A stretch of 64,000 bases of DNA from Actinomycetota bacterium (GTDB lineage: Bacteria; Actinomycetota; Actinomycetes; S36-B12). The position numbers and the translations under genes are program-made. Location of the stretch: assembly GCA_030684515.1 (NCBI GenBank), contig JAUXVJ010000002.1, positions 1-64,000 on the forward strand, in the 5' to 3' direction. The notes below the pieces were generated by a model. It worked only from the letters and a program-made list of their open reading frames with translations, did not search any database and had not been told where the DNA came from. Of the stretch, positions 9,024-16,583 are shown piece by piece; within the stretch, counting starts at the first letter, position 1, and every line of letters begins with the position of its first letter.

Positions 9024-9073
9024 TCGCATTCCTGCTGGATCAAGGATTAATTGATCGGCCAAAGAAAGGTACG

Positions 9074-9637
9074 ATGAGCGTCATGTGGATCCTGATCGGC
9101 TTAGTTGTTGTCATCGTTCTGCTCGTCCTGTGGGGCATTGTTCTCTACAACCGCCTGGTCCAGGCCAACGTGGCGGTCGACGAGGGTTTCGCGCAGATCG
9201 AGGTACAGCTCAAGCGTCGTAGCGACCTCATCCCCAATCTGGTGAACACCGTCAAGGGTTACGCAGCGCATGAGAGCAGCACCTTTGAGGCTGTCACCGA
9301 GGCGCGAGCAATTGGCGAGCACGCCACCACCGTTCCCGAGGTTGCAGCTGCTGACGGCATGCTCACTCAGGCCCTTCGTGGTCTGCTCGCCGTGGCTGAG
9401 GCCTACCCCGATCTGAAGGCCTCGCAGAACTTCCTGTCACTTCAGGAGGAGTTGAGCGCCACTGAGAACAAGATTGCCTTCTCACGTCAGTACTACAACG
9501 ATGCAGTGCGTACGCTGAACACCTTGATCGTCAGCATCCCTACCAAGTTCTTCGTCGGGACTGCCGGAGTCAAGGCACGCGACTTCTACGAGGTGCCGGA
9601 CGCAGTTGATCGCAACGCACCTACCGTCACCTTCTAA
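9074..9637 (+). CDS. LemA family membrane protein
   Basis: A single N-terminal membrane helix (ILIGLVVVIVLLVLWGIVLY) is followed by a cytoplasmic or extracytoplasmic helical domain of LemA type: NVAVDEGFAQIEVQLKRRSD, LIPNLVNTVKGYAAHES, then ENKIAFSRQYYNDAVRTLN. LemA proteins are membrane scaffolds of unclear function and very often sit directly before an M48 protease, as here. The gap to the protease gene is five bases, so the two form one transcription unit. The ribosome site is AAAGG before ATG 9074. Confidence 0.93.
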   Translation: MSVMWILIGLVVVIVLLVLWGIVLYNRLVQANVAVDEGFAQIEVQLKRRSDLIPNLVNTVKGYAAHESSTFEAVTEARAIGEHATTVPEVAAADGMLTQALRGLLAVAEAYPDLKASQNFLSLQEELSATENKIAFSRQYYNDAVRTLNTLIVSIPTKFFVGTAGVKARDFYEVPDAVDRNAPTVTF

Positions 9638-9642
9638 TCGCA

Positions 9643-10551
9643 ATGGCGGTTTCTTTTCGGGCCGAGCAAGCAGCAAATCAACGCAAGACCTGGCTGCTCC
9701 TAGGCTCAATGTTTGTGGCGGTCGTCGCCATTGTGTGGGCCATCTCCAGCCTCTTCGGCATGCAGATCTACTGGATCGTGCCGCTCGCCGTTGGCATTTC
9801 ACTTATTGGAGTGTGGGCCTCCTATTGGAAGTCCGACAGCCTTGTGCTGGCCATGACCAAAGCCAGGGTCATTGATCACGAGAACGCGCCGCAGCTGTTC
9901 AACATCGTTGAGGAAGTGTGCGTAGCGTCCGGCTTGCCCATGCCCAAGGTTGCGATCGTTGATGACCCGGCGCCGAATGCTTTCGCAACCGGGCGCGACC
10001 CTGAGCACGCAGTCATTGCGTTTACCACAGGCATTCTGCAGGTGATGGATCGAGAGCAGTTGCAAGGCATTGCCGCGCACGAGATGGCGCACGTGGGCAA
10101 CCGCGACACCCTCGTCATGGCGGTCGCTGCTACGACTGCAGGTCTCTTGGCAATCGTTGCCGACATGGGTGCACGCATGGCCTTCTTCGGCGGAGGTCGC
10201 AATAACAACAGCAATCCGATCGCGCAGATTGTCGCAATCGCGATCCTGTTGCTGGCCCCCATCGCTGCCTTGCTGCTGCGTGCATCAATCTCGCGCAAAC
10301 GCGAAGCCCTGGCCGACGCCACCGCAGTTCAGTTCACGCGCAACCCCACTGGACTGCGCAGAGCCCTGGAAACGTTGGCAGCCGACGGCACCGTCGTGCA
10401 GCAGAGATCGACTTCAGTCGCGCACGTCTGGATCGAGTCACCACTGGATGGCAAGTCAAAGTCGATGTTCGACACCCACCCACCGATCAGTGAGCGCATC
10501 GCCTTGTTGCGTCAGATGGAAGGCGCTCCGCCAGCTGCTGAAGCTGAGTAG
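9643..10551 (+). CDS. HtpX-like M48 family membrane metalloprotease
   Basis: Two membrane helices at residues 20-65 precede a zinc protease domain with the HEMAH motif (His146, Glu147, His150) and a downstream helix pair around LLAPIAALLLRASISRKRE. The following EALADATAVQF supplies the usual third zinc ligand (Glu) of M48 enzymes. HtpX-type proteases degrade misfolded membrane proteins with the active site facing the cytoplasm. It is paired with the LemA gene. Its stop ends exactly one base before the stop of the convergent PPK2 gene, so the two genes meet with no spacer. Confidence 0.93.
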   Translation: MAVSFRAEQAANQRKTWLLLGSMFVAVVAIVWAISSLFGMQIYWIVPLAVGISLIGVWASYWKSDSLVLAMTKARVIDHENAPQLFNIVEEVCVASGLPMPKVAIVDDPAPNAFATGRDPEHAVIAFTTGILQVMDREQLQGIAAHEMAHVGNRDTLVMAVAATTAGLLAIVADMGARMAFFGGGRNNNSNPIAQIVAIAILLLAPIAALLLRASISRKREALADATAVQFTRNPTGLRRALETLAADGTVVQQRSTSVAHVWIESPLDGKSKSMFDTHPPISERIALLRQMEGAPPAAEAE

Positions 10552-11421
10552 TTACTCGCCTACCTTTGCCGTTTCAGGGGCTGGCACCTCACCAGCCATC
10601 AAGGCGCCCGCATAGTCCGGCACATAGTTCGCAGGATTGCGCGGCGGTCTTTCGTATCTCTGCGCGGGTGGCCGGATGGGAAGAGTGATGGGTTCCTGGG
10701 TTGCGTGGTAGTACGGAATCGTGGAGAGCAAATGATGCAGGAAGTTAATGCGCGCTTGCCGCTTGTCGTCAGCTTCGACGATGTTCCACGGCGCTTCTGG
10801 AATATCGGTGTGCACCAGCATCTCGTCCTTGGCGCGCGAATAGTCCTCCCATCGCGTGATGGATTCAAGATCCATCGGTGAGAGCTTCCATTGCCGCATC
10901 GGGTCTTTCAGGCGTGACTTGAATCGGCGCTGCTGCTCCGCATCGCTGACGCTGAACCAGTACTTGCGAAGCAAGATGCCGTCCTCGACGAGCAGTCGCT
11001 CAAATATTGGTGCCTGATGCAGGAACCGGTCGTATTCCTCCTGCGTGCAAAAGCCCATGACGCGCTCGACGCCAGCGCGGTTGTACCAGGAGCGGTCGAA
11101 CAAGGTGATGTTGCCAGCTGCTGGCAACTCTGCGACATAGCGCTGGAAGTACCACTCGGTCTTCTGACGTTCGGTGGGTGTGGGAAGCGCAGCGATAGTG
11201 ACAACGCGTGGATTCAGATACTCGATCATTCTCTTGATAGCTGAGCCCTTGCCGGCGGCATCGCGTCCCTCGAAGACCACCACAATGCGCTGGCCTTCAT
11301 GCCGCAGCCACTCCTGCATCTGTACAAGTTCGGCTTGGAGGCGCGTCAACTCAGCTTCGTAGAGCGGCAGCGGCATGCGCGGCGCGCGCTTGGGCTTCGT
11401 AGATTCTGACTTCTTGGTCAT
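10552..11421 (-). CDS. Polyphosphate kinase 2 (PPK2 family)
   Basis: PPK2 enzymes phosphorylate nucleotides using polyphosphate. The single catalytic domain (289 residues, usual for class I) has Walker A GRDAAGKGS at 52-60, then TERQKTEWYFQRYV, the Walker B-like LFDRSWYNR, the lid region SRLKDPMRQWKLSPMD and the PWNIVEADDKRQARIN ending. Which nucleotide it prefers cannot be read from the sequence. It is transcribed away from the tRNA-Lys site and converges with the LemA/HtpX pair without any gap. Confidence 0.93.
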   Translation of the reverse strand: MTKKSESTKPKRAPRMPLPLYEAELTRLQAELVQMQEWLRHEGQRIVVVFEGRDAAGKGSAIKRMIEYLNPRVVTIAALPTPTERQKTEWYFQRYVAELPAAGNITLFDRSWYNRAGVERVMGFCTQEEYDRFLHQAPIFERLLVEDGILLRKYWFSVSDAEQQRRFKSRLKDPMRQWKLSPMDLESITRWEDYSRAKDEMLVHTDIPEAPWNIVEADDKRQARINFLHHLLSTIPYYHATQEPITLPIRPPAQRYERPPRNPANYVPDYAGALMAGEVPAPETAKVGE

Positions 11422-11787
11422 CGTTACTCCTCAATTCACCGTGCAGCATTTTGCGGGTAGCACCTGTTGGACACCTCAGCACACTTGCCCCGAGCCAATA
11501 TCACTGCGTGCTTGTTGCTGAAGTGTTTCACTGGGGTTGAATGCATGAGTGGATCTTGAGTCAGTCGAGCTGCGTGGGGCCCCTCCGCCAGGGCGATTGC
11601 CTGGGCGCTGGAGGAGTGCGGCTCGTGCTGATGGCTCCTCTGCGCTGCGCGCAACCGACAACTGAGCCTGGACCTACTTCGTACGTTCGGACGAACTTGA
11701 GCCTTGCTAGGCGCGAAGGCAGAGCCCCTGTGAGAAGGTGTGCGCTCGGGAATCGACGATGACTCGTGAGTCAGAGTCACCCGACGC
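11422..11787. other. Intergenic region between PPK2 and tRNA-Lys
   Basis: No gene is convincing in these 366 bases. They must hold the promoter of the minus-strand PPK2 gene and of the plus-strand tRNA-Lys. An imperfect inverted repeat TTCGT/ACGAA lies at 11678-11695, and a short palindrome GACTCGTGAGTC lies 17 bases before the tRNA. I see no clear role for either. Confidence 0.5.
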
Positions 11788-11863
11788 GGGTCGCTAGCTC
11801 AATGGTTAGAGCTGCGGACTTTTAATCCGTAGGTTCCGGGTTCGAGCCCCGGGCGACCCACCA
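11788..11863 (+). tRNA. tRNA-Lys (TTT), island insertion site
   Basis: The acceptor GGGTCGC pairs with GCGACCC. The anticodon loop CTTTTAA carries anticodon TTT, the T stem CCGGG/CCCGG is perfect, and CCA is encoded. From the anticodon loop onward the gene forms the left direct repeat of the island, and the integrase gene ends inside it on the other strand. The 3' half present now was therefore probably supplied by the incoming element. Confidence 0.97.
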
Positions 11864-13359
11864 GCCGATTGTCCTTGCAGTATAAGGGTTTTTGGCGATT
11901 CGAGCGAGGTGCTGAAAGGGCTGATTTTGGGCTGTGGCCCTTTCTTTGGCCCTTTCTTTTCCACAGGCAGGTGCCCGGGTGCGTCTTCCTGCGCCTGAAT
12001 CGGCGTTTCTGGCTCTACGACCGGTTCGGGGCGGGCAGGGTCCAATGCCCCTGCTCCGGCGGGAAATGCGCCGGCCCAGGCCGCCCACAAGGCATCGATG
12101 CGCTGGGGCAAGGTGAGGTCGGTGTCGATGCGCAGCCGTGCCCGAGCGGGATCGTGACTGCGTTCATCTTGTGCTCGCGCGTAGTAGCGATTGGTGGTCA
12201 TGACGTCGGCATGACGAAGCAGGGCAGCGGCTTCGTACTGGGTGCCGCCGCTATCGACGACGACACTGGCTGCATATGCGCGCAGGTCTTTGATGTGCAG
12301 GGCGCGACGACGCGGATCGAGTTGAGGAAGCGATAGGTCGCCGACAAGGCCCGCGGCCGCACGGGCTGGATGCCATACGCGCTTGCTCCAGTCAGTGTGA
12401 TCTACGAGCATCGTTGGTATCCCGAGCCGACGGACCTTGAGTGGTCGGAAGAGCAGATCCCCGCCAAGACGGTCCTCGATCGAACGCGACTCCGCCAGGG
12501 CAATGAGTGCCTTCCACAGCGGCTCGGGAAGCGGCACGGTTGCGGCGATGCCGCCTTTCACATCTTCGAGTTCCCAAGTTTGGTCGTCAGGGTTCCAGGC
12601 AAGTACCCGCTGCACTGACAGTCGCGCGCGATCTCGCCAGACGTCTGTCACTGACAGGCTCACTGCTTCAGTCCATCGCAGCCCGGCCCAGGCAATGAGC
12701 AAGATCAGTAGTCGGTCTTCCCATAGCGGGGGATGCGCAGCGAGCTTTGCCAACTCGTCCCAGGACGGCAGCAGGACAGGGTCACTGGTTTGCCTGCGGC
12801 TTCGACCGCGCTTGGTACTCGTGCGCCGGACTTCGCGGGCTGGGTTTATTGCGAGCCGACCCTTGCGCACTTCCCATGCCAGAGCAGCACGAAGAACCGC
12901 ATAGCCCTTGTGGATCCGTCCGTGACTCAGGCCAGCCTTGGCAAGATCTCGCAGCCAACGATCAAGCGCCGGGCTATCCAGCCTGCTGGTGGGCACTCGT
13001 CCGAGGTTCGCCTGTGGGTGGTTGATGACGTTCCGCAGTGCCTCGCGATAGTCCATAACTGTCTTGCTCGCGATGGGATCGAGCCCATCGGTCTTGCGGT
13101 CTTCGATGTAGTCCTCAACGACCATCGCCACGGTGCGCTTGGAAGCGCCAGGACGACCGATCGGTTTGAGCTGACGGCCACGGTCGATGTCTGCGATCGC
13201 TTCGTTCAGAGCTCGACGCGCAACAACCTCGGACGGAAAGGAACCGTCGATGGGGCGCCGATGCGGATCGATGCGTCCGGGAAGTCGGGCCTGCCACAGG
13301 CCGGAGCCGGCTGGGTGTTCGCGGACGGATCCCTCGGCGCCACCTCGCTGTCGTCCCAT
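11806..13359 (-). CDS. int: Tyrosine recombinase (integrase) of the island
   Basis: The 517-residue protein has an N-terminal SAM-like core-binding region (residues 70-180) and a catalytic domain. Active-site residues are visible in order: Arg in AGLRWTEAVSL, Lys in DVKGG, HIKDLRAYAAS (His and Arg), His in LLRHADVMTTNRYYA, and the Tyr in the same stretch. GAGGAG precedes the ATG. A long polar tail follows residue 430, with VEKKGPKKGPQ. The last 20 or so residues are the antisense reading of tRNA-Lys, and the stop at 11806 is within the tRNA gene. Excision would thus change the C-terminus. It adjoins the attachment site, as expected for a tRNA-directed integrase. Confidence 0.95.
   Translation of the reverse strand: MGRQRGGAEGSVREHPAGSGLWQARLPGRIDPHRRPIDGSFPSEVVARRALNEAIADIDRGRQLKPIGRPGASKRTVAMVVEDYIEDRKTDGLDPIASKTVMDYREALRNVINHPQANLGRVPTSRLDSPALDRWLRDLAKAGLSHGRIHKGYAVLRAALAWEVRKGRLAINPAREVRRTSTKRGRSRRQTSDPVLLPSWDELAKLAAHPPLWEDRLLILLIAWAGLRWTEAVSLSVTDVWRDRARLSVQRVLAWNPDDQTWELEDVKGGIAATVPLPEPLWKALIALAESRSIEDRLGGDLLFRPLKVRRLGIPTMLVDHTDWSKRVWHPARAAAGLVGDLSLPQLDPRRRALHIKDLRAYAASVVVDSGGTQYEAAALLRHADVMTTNRYYARAQDERSHDPARARLRIDTDLTLPQRIDALWAAWAGAFPAGAGALDPARPEPVVEPETPIQAQEDAPGHLPVEKKGPKKGPQPKISPFSTSLESPKTLILQGQSAGGSPGARTRNLRIKSPQL
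11819..11878 (+). repeat. Left attachment repeat (attL)
   Basis: This repeat runs from the anticodon loop of tRNA-Lys through the CCA end and 15 bases beyond. The matching copy at 43897-43956 has the same length with four substitutions. Two of these exchange a C-G pair for a G-C pair in the T stem. Confidence 0.88.
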
Positions 13360-13433
13360 CTCACTCCTCGTCGCTGCGGCAATAGTTGATCAGTGTCGCT
13401 TGTCGGCATGACTTCCGACAAGCCAATGTGGCA

Positions 13434-13655
13434 TCAGTATCCGCGCTCATCGCATCGACTTACGAATGCATCCACGTCCGCCTGGGCGTACCGAACTAGA
13501 CGTCCAATGCGGCGGCACGGGATGTCGCCGGAGAGCGTCAATTGCCGAACGAGAGTCTCGGACACTGCCAAGGCCAGAGCCACTTCTTCAGCGGTGAAGA
13601 GCGAACGAGACAGTCCTTGGCCGGCGGCCTGCGGTGCCAGCGCTAGGGCGCTCAT
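13434..13655 (-). CDS. Excisionase-like helix-turn-helix protein
   Basis: The 73-residue protein matches the MerR-like excisionase/HTH_17 pattern: LFTAEEVALALAVSETLVRQ, then GDIPCRRIGRLVRYAQADVD. Such proteins bind attachment-site arms and direct integrase toward excision, or act as repressors. It lies 74 bases upstream of the integrase start on the same strand. Its start overlaps the preceding gene by four bases (ATGA), so the two are translationally coupled. Confidence 0.85.
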   Translation of the reverse strand: MSALALAPQAAGQGLSRSLFTAEEVALALAVSETLVRQLTLSGDIPCRRIGRLVRYAQADVDAFVSRCDERGY

Positions 13656-13972
13656 GCCATGCCTCCGCGCTGAGTCCGAAGTTCGTTCGATGCATCGGAG
13701 GATTTCGGGATGCGAGCCACCCAGCGGCTCACGGTCGACTGACTCACCTGAAGGATGACTGCAGCTGTCGCGACGGTCATGCCTGGAATCGACATGAGCT
13801 GCTGCCAGCCCTCGGCTTCAAGCTTCTCTGCTCGCGAAAGGTCGAGAGCGTGCCTATCCTGGGCAAGCCGAAGTCGGGCATCAGCGCGTTCCTTGATTCG
13901 AGCGTGAGCATGCTGGAGGTTCTGCAGTCGCACCACTGCCTTCTTGGTTGAGGTCATGAACTCGTTCTTCAT
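13652..13972 (-). CDS. Small helix-turn-helix protein with coiled N-terminus
   Basis: The 106-residue product has a basic, helical N-terminal half (repeated Arg, Glu and Leu at residues 20-55) and a C-terminal helix-turn-helix of the resolvase/MarR-like kind: VATAAVILQVSQSTVSRWVA. No family name is certain. Its position directly before the excisionase-like gene, with a four-base overlap, suggests an integration or copy-control regulator. The start at 13972 is supported by GGAAGG seven bases upstream; an internal ATG at 13957 is less likely. Confidence 0.65.
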   Translation of the reverse strand: MKNEFMTSTKKAVVRLQNLQHAHARIKERADARLRLAQDRHALDLSRAEKLEAEGWQQLMSIPGMTVATAAVILQVSQSTVSRWVARIPKSSDASNELRTQRGGMA

Positions 13973-14380
13973 GGTTCGCCTTCCGGTAGGGCGGCCTCGA
14001 TGGCCGCCGGTACCTTCTACAACGGTGGACCCCCCTCGGTACCTCGCATTTTCGCATCGATCATGGTCTTCATTGGGTGTTGACGCTCATGCCAAGTAAG
14101 CGGCACGGTTGTCGGCTCACGCTCATCTGTCGACTCGCGTGGGGTCTAAGTTGCGAGTGCTGTCCATGTCGCACTCGGCGGGTTCTGGAAATTCAGCTCG
14201 TCTGTCAGGGAAGGGAGCCACCATATTTCCGGAAATTGACATGTTCCGCGCAGAGCGGAGATGGCCAATTTCCAGAGACCTGGATTATTCGACATAGCAA
14301 TCCATCAGATCCCTTCTATGAGGAAGGCAACCACATCCTGAGTTGAGAAGTGGGAATTGCACCCAACTTCCGTTGCAAAA
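13973..14380. other. Noncoding region between integration module and TacAT-like pair
   Basis: No credible gene lies here on either strand. It should contain the promoter of the minus-strand integration genes. The right side ends in the tandem repeats described separately. Confidence 0.5.
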
Positions 14381-14402
14381 GCCGTACAGTTGCCGTACAG
14401 TT
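14381..14402 (+). promoter_or_regulatory. Tandem 11-bp operator candidate of the toxin-antitoxin pair
   Basis: Two perfect copies of GCCGTACAGTT lie head to tail at 14381-14391 and 14392-14402, ending 22 bases before the antitoxin ATG and just upstream of its GGAGG site. An 11-base period puts both copies on the same face of the helix. DUF1778 antitoxins repress their own operons through N-terminal ribbon-helix-helix dimers, so this is the likely binding site. Confidence 0.6.
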
Positions 14403-14424
14403 ACCCGTCGGAGGTGCACACCAC

Positions 14425-14706
14425 ATGACTACGACAACCACGGCACGCGCCAAGGCACGACTTGAGGCGCGCATTGACGCCGAACTCGACGACTTGATCA
14501 TCGAAGCCGCAGACCGTTTGCACGTCACTAAGACCACGTTTGTAGCGGACGCCATCCGAGAAGCCGCACTGAAGGTCATCGCGCGCGCTGACGTCACGAT
14601 GATGGCTCCGGAGGTATTCGACTCGATGATGGCTTCTATCGATATCGCCGATGAGTCAACCGAACTGCACACGTTGGCCTCGCTGCCACGCCGCATCGCT
14701 AGGTGA
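14425..14706 (+). CDS. DUF1778 (TacA-like) antitoxin
   Basis: The 93-residue protein has an N-terminal ribbon-helix-helix (ARLEARIDAELDDLIIEAAD, then VTKTTFVADAIREAA). The C-terminal part contains the toxin-neutralising segment with MMAPEVFDSMMASID, matching DUF1778 antitoxins of GNAT toxins. It should bind the GNAT toxin encoded next and repress the operon. GGAGG at 14410-14414 sets the start. The stop overlaps the toxin GTG by four bases. Confidence 0.9.
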   Translation: MTTTTTARAKARLEARIDAELDDLIIEAADRLHVTKTTFVADAIREAALKVIARADVTMMAPEVFDSMMASIDIADESTELHTLASLPRRIAR

Positions 14707-15230
14707 GCGACCCGACCTACCGCGTTGTTCCCTTCGCTGCGGACTTTGACTTGGAATCATTCGACTGCGGCGAGGCGACGTACAACGATTGGCTGACTCT
14801 GCATGCAGGTGCGTCGGTGAAGGCTGGAGTCTGCGCGGTCTACCTCCTGGTCGAACGATCAGAAGACAGCGATCGAGTAGTCGGATATTTCGCGATCAAC
14901 CCAACCCAGGTCGTACGCGAGCAGGCTCCTGCATCTCTCTCCCGTGGTTGGCCGCTTAGCGTGCCCGCATGGAAACTGGGCAAGCTTGCAGTTCACGTCG
15001 ACCTTCGTGCCGACAAACTTGCCCAGTGGGGCAGCCAGTTGCTGCGCGAAGCCATTGAGACAGTCATCCGAGTTGCCGATGCTGGTGGTGGAAAGGTGAT
15101 TGTCGTTGACGCTGACAACTCGGGACTTCTCGACTTCTATGCGCGCAACGGGTTCAAGGCCACCGGATTGGACGGCGACCTCTCGCTCTACATGAAAGTA
15201 AGTACAGCTCGGAAGGCATTCCACCCTTGA
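14703..15230 (+). CDS. GNAT-family toxin (TacT-like)
   Basis: TacT-type toxins acetylate the amino group of charged aminoacyl-tRNAs and so stop translation. This 175-residue protein has the expected layout: FDCGEATYNDWLTLHA near the N-terminus, then VVGYFAINPTQV, the acetyl-CoA binding region around LGKLAVHVDLRADKLAQWGS, and LLDFYARNGFKATG with the catalytic Tyr position. It starts at a GTG overlapping the antitoxin stop (ATGA-like arrangement). The gene converges with an AbiEi-like gene, separated by a strong hairpin. Confidence 0.9.
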   Translation: MSDPTYRVVPFAADFDLESFDCGEATYNDWLTLHAGASVKAGVCAVYLLVERSEDSDRVVGYFAINPTQVVREQAPASLSRGWPLSVPAWKLGKLAVHVDLRADKLAQWGSQLLREAIETVIRVADAGGGKVIVVDADNSGLLDFYARNGFKATGLDGDLSLYMKVSTARKAFHP

Positions 15231-15245
15231 CTCCTTGGTAGTGAC

Positions 15246-15274
15246 GAGCCCGGTCACCTTCGGTGACGCGGCTC
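15246..15274. terminator. Bidirectional terminator hairpin
   Basis: GAGCC and GTCACC on the left pair with GGTGAC and GGCTC on the right, with a two-by-two internal loop and a TTC loop: eleven pairs in 29 bases. It lies between the convergent TacT-like and AbiEi-like genes and reaches into the AbiEi-like stop codon. There is no clear T run, as is common in G+C-rich genomes. Confidence 0.65.
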
Positions 15275-16082
15275 ATGCGCCAGTTCCGATTGTCAGATAG
15301 CCATGTAGGCGCGTGTCGTTGACCATCGTTGTTCGATCAAAGCGACCACCTTTGACTCGTGGGCCAAACCAGACAGGCTGGGAAGGGGGATACACATCCA
15401 AGACCGTCCTAGCCAACTCGGCTCCCCCCACTATGGAGAGCAAGTAGCTCACTCGTTGACGAGTTGCCTCATTGAGCGGCTCCAGCAGGTGAACGATCTC
15501 GGCGACGTCGATGTGTCGTTCCGCGTCTGGCAGCCATTGCGCGAGACCAGCGGCATCGCGGTATCCAGAGGGTCGTGTGGCGATACCGACAAGGAGTGCG
15601 TCGACGGTCCAGGCGGGAAACCCATTCAGCATCGTGCTCGCTGAAGGCCCGAGGTCCAGGTGCACGCACCGCCAGTCTCTGGCGAACGCCTTTGGCAACT
15701 CCTCGCCATCGGGCAAAGCCATGACCTCTTGCTCGGGTACACGCTGCGCGAGCGAATGAAGGCTTGCAGCAGACTCCATGGCTAACACGCCACTCCACGA
15801 CGGATCGACTGCTCGCTTGGCCCGGAACTCAATGAATCGGTCGGCCGAGCTGAACGCGCCTGCGCGTGACCCGGGGAGGAACTCCCAGGCATTCCGGGTG
15901 CGCAACCGACCGAGCCAGCCTTCGCGCTGCAGTTCGTAGGCAAGTTGGCGAACATCCGCAGTGCCCGATGCGTGTCCGGCGAGTACGGCGAGATCCTTGA
16001 TTGTCACCACGGCAGGTGCATCCAGTTCGAGTTGCTCAATCACTGGTGCAAGCGACGGAGGAATCTTCCGAGCCACTGTCAA
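15273..16082 (-). CDS. AbiEi-like protein (type IV antitoxin family)
   Basis: The 269-residue protein starts with a winged-helix region (PAVVTIKDLAVLAG, then RQLAYELQREGWLGRLRTRN) followed by WEFLPG and a domain resembling the AbiEi antitoxin C-terminal part (VDALLVGIATRPSGYRDAAG). In abortive infection system AbiE, AbiEi is a repressor and antitoxin for the nucleotidyltransferase toxin AbiEii. No AbiEii gene is adjacent: upstream on the same strand is only a HipB-like regulator, and the stop abuts a terminator. A GrpB-type nucleotidyltransferase-fold protein lies a little further upstream. Standalone AbiEi-like proteins are known. The partner is unclear. Confidence 0.7.
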   Translation of the reverse strand: MTVARKIPPSLAPVIEQLELDAPAVVTIKDLAVLAGHASGTADVRQLAYELQREGWLGRLRTRNAWEFLPGSRAGAFSSADRFIEFRAKRAVDPSWSGVLAMESAASLHSLAQRVPEQEVMALPDGEELPKAFARDWRCVHLDLGPSASTMLNGFPAWTVDALLVGIATRPSGYRDAAGLAQWLPDAERHIDVAEIVHLLEPLNEATRQRVSYLLSIVGGAELARTVLDVYPPSQPVWFGPRVKGGRFDRTTMVNDTRLHGYLTIGTGA

Positions 16083-16164
16083 TCAACCCCTTTCTTTGGT
16101 CAATACTACCTAAGTAAGGCTCATATTGACAGCGGCTCCACCAGCTTCGAAGGTGGCGTTGGGC

Positions 16165-16404
16165 TCATGCCTCATCGGCGTCTTCTGGAATCTCGGCCTG
16201 CAGAGTCATCCCGGTCAGGCGCATGAAGGCGAACAACCGGGTCATGACCAGCGATGGCTTCCCCGCTTCCAATTCCCACACATACCGCTGCGATATGCCG
16301 AGTTCCTCGGCGACCTGCTGCTGGGTGAGACCTCGTGCAAGGCGCGCTTGCTGCAGGATGCGGCCGAGAGTCTGCGAGTTGGGCACGGCTCCCCGATATG
16401 TCAT
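16165..16404 (-). CDS. HipB-like XRE-family repressor
   Basis: The 79-residue product is almost wholly one HTH_XRE domain: LGRILQQARLARGLTQQQVA, then LGISQRYVWELEAGKPS and a short tail TLQAEIPED. This matches HipB/Y4mF-type antitoxins, which normally precede a HipA kinase. No HipA is encoded here; the next gene downstream is AbiEi-like after 82 bases. An inverted repeat immediately upstream is a likely operator. Either hipA was lost or this repressor now controls the AbiEi-like gene. Confidence 0.82.
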   Translation of the reverse strand: MTYRGAVPNSQTLGRILQQARLARGLTQQQVAEELGISQRYVWELEAGKPSLVMTRLFAFMRLTGMTLQAEIPEDADEA

Positions 16405-16416
16405 GGGCGAAGCATA

Positions 16417-16436
16417 TTACGAGGATATTGTCGTAA
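16417..16436. promoter_or_regulatory. Inverted repeat upstream of the HipB-like gene
   Basis: TTACGA at 16417-16422 and TCGTAA at 16431-16436 form an inverted repeat with an eight-base spacer, 13 bases before the HipB-like start. E. coli HipB binds half-sites separated by eight bases, so an autoregulatory operator is plausible. Confidence 0.5.
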
Positions 16437-16470
16437 GCACCTTCTACTACGTTATCCTCATGCTCTTTGC

Positions 16471-16490
16471 TGACGAGGTTAACCTCGTCA
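16471..16490. promoter_or_regulatory. Perfect 20-bp palindrome
   Basis: TGACGAGGTT is followed directly by its own reverse complement, with no spacer. The absence of a loop argues for a dimer-binding operator rather than a terminator. It lies between the HipB-like start and the end of the GrpB-like gene. Confidence 0.45.
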
Positions 16491-16583
16491 ATCTGCTGCT
16501 TGCGGGTCAATATCGATCGTTTCCGAAGATATTGAGCCCCACCTGCCGCCAAAGTGCCATTACTTCTCCGCCAGCCGTATTCG

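Noticed and set aside
11677-11695. Imperfect palindrome before tRNA-Lys as a phage operator
   Set aside because: Only five matched bases per arm and no associated regulator; chance level.
16405-16583. HipA kinase gene hidden next to the HipB-like gene
   Set aside because: The neighbouring space is too short and the next genes are AbiEi-like and GrpB-like.
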